Below are positions 57,730 through 64,000 of a stretch of DNA of 64,000 bases, one piece after another. The notes under the pieces were generated by a model that did not search any database, was not told the origin of the DNA, and was given only the letters and a program-made list of their open reading frames with translations. Positions within the stretch are counted from its first letter, which is position 1, and the number at the start of each line of letters is the position of its first letter. A program made the position numbers and the translations under genes. The DNA comes from Owenia fusiformis (Eukaryota; Annelida; Polychaeta; Sabellida; Oweniidae), in NCBI GenBank assembly GCA_903813345.2, contig CAIIXF020000001.1, forward strand, positions 60,965,885 to 61,029,884, written 5' to 3'.

Positions 57730-60700
57730 AGAGCATGGTTTGAATGATGGAATTACATAGCATACCTGAGACTCTGCAAAACCTGAGATTGCACAATACG
57801 ATCAAACGATCATGATGAGAAGCTAGACTCTGGCTCAACTCACAATGCATGCGCATGTAATCTAAACAGACTATCGTTGTAAATGAAACACAACACTGAA
57901 CGAAACATAAATCTTAGGAAATCAAATTACGACAATGCAAAATATTAGTACCAGGAAATTGTTTTAAGATTGATAGTAGTAAAGGCCTATTTAAAGAGCA
58001 TACATGTTTTTAACTTGAAATACTGACAATAACCAGCAGCATAGTTTTAATACCATACTCTACGTGTTTATTATTTTAATGGAATTATATAAGGACAAGA
58101 CACATCGTGGACAATAGCGCATTCCTTAATAATCCCCCTCAAGCTAATTTGAAGTTTTTTAAATTTTACAGTTTTAAAATATTTGTTTATCGTTCGTTTT
58201 CTATTATTCATGACAATTTAAAGTTATTGAAGAGGTTTTTAGAAAAAAATTAGAGAAAGGGTTGTCAGCTTTTATATTTCTCAAACACTGTATTCAAATT
58301 TCCCGCCAATTTTTTTAAACTAAAAGTTGAAATTACCAATTACATATTCCACTATACATTGCAAAACATTTAACACCATTGCGAATATAACAAGTCCCGG
58401 TGTTCATTCATAGTATTATCAAGATATCCTACCCTATGTAGTTGCCATGTTTTTGGCGTTGTGCATACGCATTTTATAACGATGTCATGGGCCTATTTTA
58501 TATTTTCATATTTATTTTCTTATTCTGTATATACATGTTGTAATTTTTAAAATTTAAACTAATTTATGTACTCTTCTTTAAGGTGGAAATAAAGAAACTT
58601 AAACATAAACATAAACAAAGAACATACTTTTAAGCCCTGGACTTAATCATTTGAAATGTGTTATTTCAACCTTTACATTAATTAGCTTAAATTATTTTCA
58701 CATATTGCATTTAATATTTTTTACGAAATCACCTAAAAGATACGAAACCACTTATAGAACTTAAGTCCTTCGAAAACGACTTTCTTGAAATTTAAAATCA
58801 CATTTTAATAACATTGAGTATAGAGTCTTAGTAAGACAAGAATATAAGCCAAAGTGATTTAAACATTATATGGGGCCTTTAACAAACGATTGGATTCCGA
58901 TTAAACCCTTCCTTTGAACACTGAAATAATGACCCGAATAATTGCATTACTTGATCAATCTGAACTGGTACAAGTAGATTGATTTTATCATTTCACGCTT
59001 TTCTTGCATTCTGCACTTATAAAACTCAGGTGTCTGATCATCATGAACTATATTTGTCCTCAGTTTTCTGCACTAAAAACTGTGCCATTTTGTGATTTAT
59101 GAGGATTATTTTTCAAATTGAGACACATCCCATCGATTGAATACTACCTGCACTAGATTTAGAGTGTGTTCTATAATAAGGTTACCAATCCTTGTCAGAG
59201 TGGTTCTCTAAAAAGTGTGATTACATTCTATCAAATACAAATGGGCTACAAATGTAATCAGAACTCTCATTCATCAATAGCTAATCAAAATCAAAATCAT
59301 TGCTACAAAAATGCCGATATGGCAATTCCACTTTGCCCTCTGAATTGAAAATCGCGTTTGGTCTTGTTCCAACCATAACCTTGGCAATTTGTAGAATTAA
59401 TGAAGCCAATTGCCCTCGAACTATCTCTTCATTAACAGAACTCATCTGGTGAAATGGGCTTGAGTCACTTCACTTTGATTGGTGACAGGGCTATTGTTAT
59501 TTAAAGAGGCTAATGCAATATTTTTTTCACTAACCCATTTACAGCGACTGAATGATTCGAAAAACAAAGTCGGATGAACCTCTATTTCCGCACAAACATC
59601 GATAATATCCGCAATCTCTTTCCCAGTTGCGATTTCTAGGGCGCGTGGAAATGAGAAGAATGTTGCTGGCCATACGATGATTACTCTACAATCTGACCTA
59701 ACCAAACATTTGATGAGCCAAAAATGGGGGAACATCAATGCAAGATTATCCTCGTCAAGTCACGATATAATTGAGGATGTTGTACCTTCCACTCTATTCA
59801 AACTGCTTCATCAATGTGCCGCTAGTATGAATCTTCTGGTATCAATGTACCACTTATATATCAATCAATGAACCACTGGTATGAACACTTCCTGAATCGG
59901 CGCACTGCTATGACTGTGTTGAACCTGCACAAAAAGGGGACACTGCTTGCATCGTAGTAGCACCAAGGTACACTCGCGGCGTGTAACGAAAGTATCCATT
60001 TGGACAGCTTAGCCTAATAGCCTAGTGCAAGCACAAGAAGTAGGACCAATATACAAACCAATCCAACACGAGAGTGTATAACAAGAATGAATGCCAAAGA
60101 TATAGTACATGGTATGAAATTCCTAAGACGCCTAATGAAGGAGCTGTTAACACAATATAGTGCAGCGATATTTGACCTAATATTCACATACCTACACATG
60201 TCTAGTATTGTTTTTTTTATTATAGCCGTTCAATAGTTTTCGGGCTTTTGGGCTGTGTCATTAGCAGGGGTCAAAAATATTAGTAAAAACGAAAAATCCA
60301 TTTTTACAATTTGGAGCACAAAATGCTACAGAAAAGTATATGAAATAAATTTTGAGTGTATATTTTAGGTTTTTCAACTTTAAATGGGACGTTATTTTTC
60401 TTAAAAATACAAACAAAATCCAAAAACAGCACATCAACATTTTGAATTGTTTCTTCACTATTGTTGATGTAAATGATATCAATGAATCGTCTTTATATAA
60501 GAATGAAATATACTAAAATTATGGTAGTTTTTTGAAAGTTTTGAGATATAGGCTGTCATCGTCAGGGGTCAACTATCAATAAAGGAGGATTTTCTGCTCT
60601 TCCTTGACTACGGTTGAAATTATTTTTCCCTGGTTAGATATTGCTTATTTGTTTATAAAACAGCCATCAAGACCTGTTCGAATTCATGAATGGTTTTGAT

Positions 60701-61790
60701 GTTCGCTAAAAATGTGATGATAACCAACAGTAATATCTAAGAAGATATAGCCATGAGAAAATGTGATGATATGCAGCTGCAGTAACGTCGAAAGAGAAAT
60801 ATAAGGCGTTTGATCGCATATGTCTCTCATAGACTATTAGACATGCCCTCTGAATATATAAACATTCCAAAACCTCTCTATTCAAACAGATATATATTTT
60901 ACATATTTGTCATTGTTTTATGTTTTATAAAACATAGGCAATCATTTTTTGTTTGTCATATCGACCCAAAAGCCCGAAGTGTCCTCAGCAAATGTTATTT
61001 TAAAAAATCAAGACATATGGACCTCCCTTAAATATTGGTTCAAATGTTGCTGCACTATATTGTGCTACGGACTCTTCATATTCTGGAGTCATACCATGGA
61101 CTAAGAAGACGGGGTGAGGCGATGAAAATTGGAAATGTTCACTATACTAAAAGTCGTGCACAAAGTTTCTGAGAGGTTCTGGGAAGGATTCCTATCAGAC
61201 ATATGAAATGCATTGATTGATTCGAGATGAAGCCAAGAACACAAGACGTGTCAAGAAATCATGCAGTTAAAATATGATAACTACATACCTCGGAAATCCA
61301 AGATGTTCAAACTGACAAGAATCAAACCTTTACTAATATACGTTTCGAATTGATTTTAAGTAAAGCAGCATGGGGATTCAACATGAGGTGATCTGTGTGC
61401 AACATTGGAGTCTAGTATCTATTTTACACACGGTTGGTTATTTCTACTTCATTGTACTTATGTAATAATCCAAATTCCAGTTAAATCGATGGTTGAGGTC
61501 CGGGGTTGAGGCAACCTCAATACGAACGTGATTCTTTGAACATAATATCGTCAACACACACATATATTCATTATTCATAACCCTATTGCATACCATGAAC
61601 GTACCACGTTATACAAGCCCCGATCAATCCTAAATCAGCGACGATTGTTGAACAGTTGAGAAAAACAGATTCTAAACACGACCAAGTCCTCCTGCTAATT
61701 AGAAAAATACAAAGATGATCTTTTTTCAATATCAAAGTTGTGTAAATACAACAAAGCCAGATGGTCAAACTGGAAATCGCTTAATTTCGT
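57730..61790. other. intergenic region, no gene supported
   Basis: No exon with recognisable similarity. A possible LINE-like 3' tail ends near 58620 (GGAAATAAAGAAACTTAAAC then ATAAAC units). A 98-codon minus-strand frame at 59442-59738 contains a helical-looking stretch but no known motif. Confidence 0.45.
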
Positions 61791-61795
61791 GATGT

Positions 61796-62560
61796 TTAAG
61801 GTCTCATGGAAGTTAACAGGAAATGACAAAACAAAAAATGACAAAGCCATGCTGGATTTTGAAAATTTTTTGAACCAAGATAACAGAGTTCTGTTTGGAC
61901 CTCCAGTCAGTTTAACTAGTTCCAAATATCATTTACATGACCAGGAACACAATTGAAATGGTCAGAATGACCATAAACATGATAAAATAACCTTTTTAGC
62001 CCTCTGAAAATGTGACTGAAAAATAGCTAAAAGTAGGTGCTCAGGAAAGGTCAATGAACAGAATATTTTGATTTTTTCAGAAAATGTGTCCAATATATTG
62101 CTCTAAATGACACAATCTTTGAAATTTTAAAAAATCGTCTGAAACAATAATGGCTGTAGTAAAAAGGAAAATAGATCGATTTTCAATTCAGTTTTTTTCA
62201 ATTTTTTCTTTTTCTAAGAATGATATCAAATTTTTTTGAATTGTATCATTTAGAGCAATATATTGGGCACATTTTCTGAAAAAGTCAAAATATTCTGTTC
62301 AGTGACCTTTCCTGAGCACATACTCTTAGCTTTTTTTTAGTCACATTTTCAGAGGGCTGAAAAGGTTATTCTATCATGTTTATGGTCATTCTGATCATTT
62401 CAACTGTGTTCCCTGTCATGTAAATGATATGTGGAACTAGTTAAACTGACTGGAGGTCCAAACAGAACTCTGTTATCTTGGTTCAAAAAATTTTCAAAAT
62501 CCAGCATGGCTTTGTCATTTTTTGTTTTGTCATTTCCTGTTAACTTCCATGAGACCTTAA
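61796..62560. mobile_element. 765-bp palindrome bounded by TTAA
   Basis: The left boundary TTAAGGTCTCATGGAAGTTA is repeated as the exact inverse at the right boundary, ending TTAA at 62557-62560. The arms of about 320 bp are near-identical around a T-rich loop at about 62125-62235. If TTAA is a target duplication, the element proper is 61800-62556, with GGTCTC ends. TTAA targets are known for piggyBac and Kolobok. Both arms contain the same open stretch (LTGGPNRTLLSWFKKF) on opposite strands, with no known similarity. Confidence 0.75.
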
Positions 62561-64000
62561 GGTTGAGTTTCATTGTAGATGTTATTTTTCTGTTTTATGA
62601 ATCAGTTATATTGATTGTGTGTGAATATCAATAGAGTTGTGTATGGCCGTGAATTATTTCACATTCTTCACATAGATGAAGATAAATATTTGATTGGTAA
62701 TGTGGGGGAGTTTAATGGATAGCACTCTCTTTATCATCTGTAGTCCAAGTTGTCATTACCACTTTGGATCGATTTAGATTGACTGTTGACATGGTACAGT
62801 TTTAAATTATCATATAAAGTCATCTGAACATTGCATTGTCTTTCCGTAAATCAACTCTGTTCTGGTGTCGAACATATACATCTGGTTATCAGCGACGTCT
62901 TTCTCATTTTCTTCGGCGTTCGGAATGACCAAAAGCGAAAACTTCTTATCGCCGTTGTCAGTTTGTTTGTAATAACTGAATGTTTCAAATAAAGTCTATG
63001 CAATGGAACACTCTCTGCAGGCAATGTTACATACTTGAAGAGGTTCTTCAGGCTAGTCTATCAAAATGAAATCAGAGATGTCGTAGCTAAATCGTGGTTC
63101 CTGAAGCATAGCAACTTATTCTTAGCATACCTTCTTTTGTTCATTACTTCATATCAGTTACATTCTGGCGGCGAACCTAGCTGTTCAAGTATAGTCATGA
63201 GATAGATCGCACTACGGGTGGTATTGTTTAACTTTCGATACATTCTTGCGCTCATATTTCTTTTGTATTTTAATCTCATTATTTCACCGTGAGTCGTAGG
63301 TATTTATCGATGAGACGTACGGAACTCAACTCTTTAGAATTCAGTCCTTGGATGTATCACGTACACTTGACCCTATACAACATTAAATGTATACCCCCCA
63401 GGGATAGCATTTTATCAAACGTCATATTCCCCTTTCAACAACTATTACCTTGTTCGTCTAGAAGTGATATTTTTTCAACATCCGATTTGATTGAAATAGA
63501 AAACGATGATCATGAGCCATGCGGACTTTAAGGGGATATTAATGTTATTAAGTGTTTTGGAGCTGCTATTATCATTAGCCTCATTCATTATATGATTCCA
63601 AACCTTCCTTTTAGTTCATTAACCCTCATTTGATGCCAAATGGCCACACAAGCTAGCGGAAGATTAACCGTGAATACTTGCCGTCCAATCCCAGCATGAT
63701 TGATTTACCAGTTTCCTCATTGCTGAGTTGGTTTACACTGGGAAGAAGGTTTACTAAAAAATGAGCCGATATTGATGTAATCGCGCACTAATGCCCACAA
63801 ATACGATTCCTCATTTTACCTATCTTTTTGTAAAAAGTCTCTGATCTTTTTACACCCCAGGGTCAATGGTGAAGAAATCAACAAATAGACTGTTTCTTCA
63901 ACTGATAACGACCCCAGATCATTCTCATTTGAACATGATTTGTTTAGACTTTGAACAAATAAGCGTGGATATGAAGTTAATTTTTTGATTTCCAATGCTG
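62561..64000. other. intergenic end of window, no gene seen
   Basis: No supported coding exon, RNA gene or well-defined repeat was recognised in this stretch. Confidence 0.45.

Noticed and set aside
57388-57856. Overlapping minus-strand open frames in the 43-bp repeat
   Set aside because: Same cause: repetitive sequence lacking stops, no recognisable protein.
59442-59738. 98-codon minus-strand frame that looks helical
   Set aside because: No domain recognised and no neighbouring exon could be joined; left unannotated.

Overview
The window is intron-rich, AT-rich animal DNA. Three genes can be assembled exon by exon with consistent splice phases. They sit among dense non-autonomous DNA transposons, foldback palindromes, minisatellites and one broken LINE. 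A CAP/EGF/ShKT/trefoil secreted protein, a KDZ/HMGXB3-like gene and a GhrA-like dehydrogenase together suggest a marine invertebrate. The sequence alone does not fix the phylum.

Layout. 1-5.0 kb: intergenic, with a 101-bp hairpin, a small MITE and an 80-bp mini-element. 5.05-16.0 kb, minus strand: a KDZ-transposase-like (HMGXB3-like) gene; eight exons are placed, one link is unresolved, and one in-frame TGA lies in the last exon. 16.0-16.36 kb: short divergent intergenic region. 16.36-26.5 kb, plus strand: a complete ten-exon D-2-hydroxyacid dehydrogenase gene (329 aa). Its intron 4 holds a 4.05-kb transposon-like palindrome and its intron 9 a 1.3-kb, 30-bp minisatellite. 26.5-28.9 kb: intergenic. 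28.95-42.56 kb, minus strand: a complete seventeen-exon secreted protein gene (768 aa; signal peptide, CAP domain, alternating EGF-like and ShKT-type modules, Lys/Ser-rich linker, trefoil domain). Its introns carry foldback elements, a MITE with a LINE nested inside it, and a tandem array built from an exon end plus its splice donor. 42.6-64 kb: no convincing gene; many palindromic elements and tandem repeats.

The three genes have no evident shared pathway. The first two are divergently arranged and 351 bp apart, so they may share a promoter region. The most unusual content is the mobile DNA: four foldback or TIR elements ending in CAC with exact 5-bp target duplications (as in the Transib/RAG-like superfamily), three copies of a 77-80-bp element with exact 9-bp target duplications, and three places where tandem duplication has copied a splice site of a host gene.
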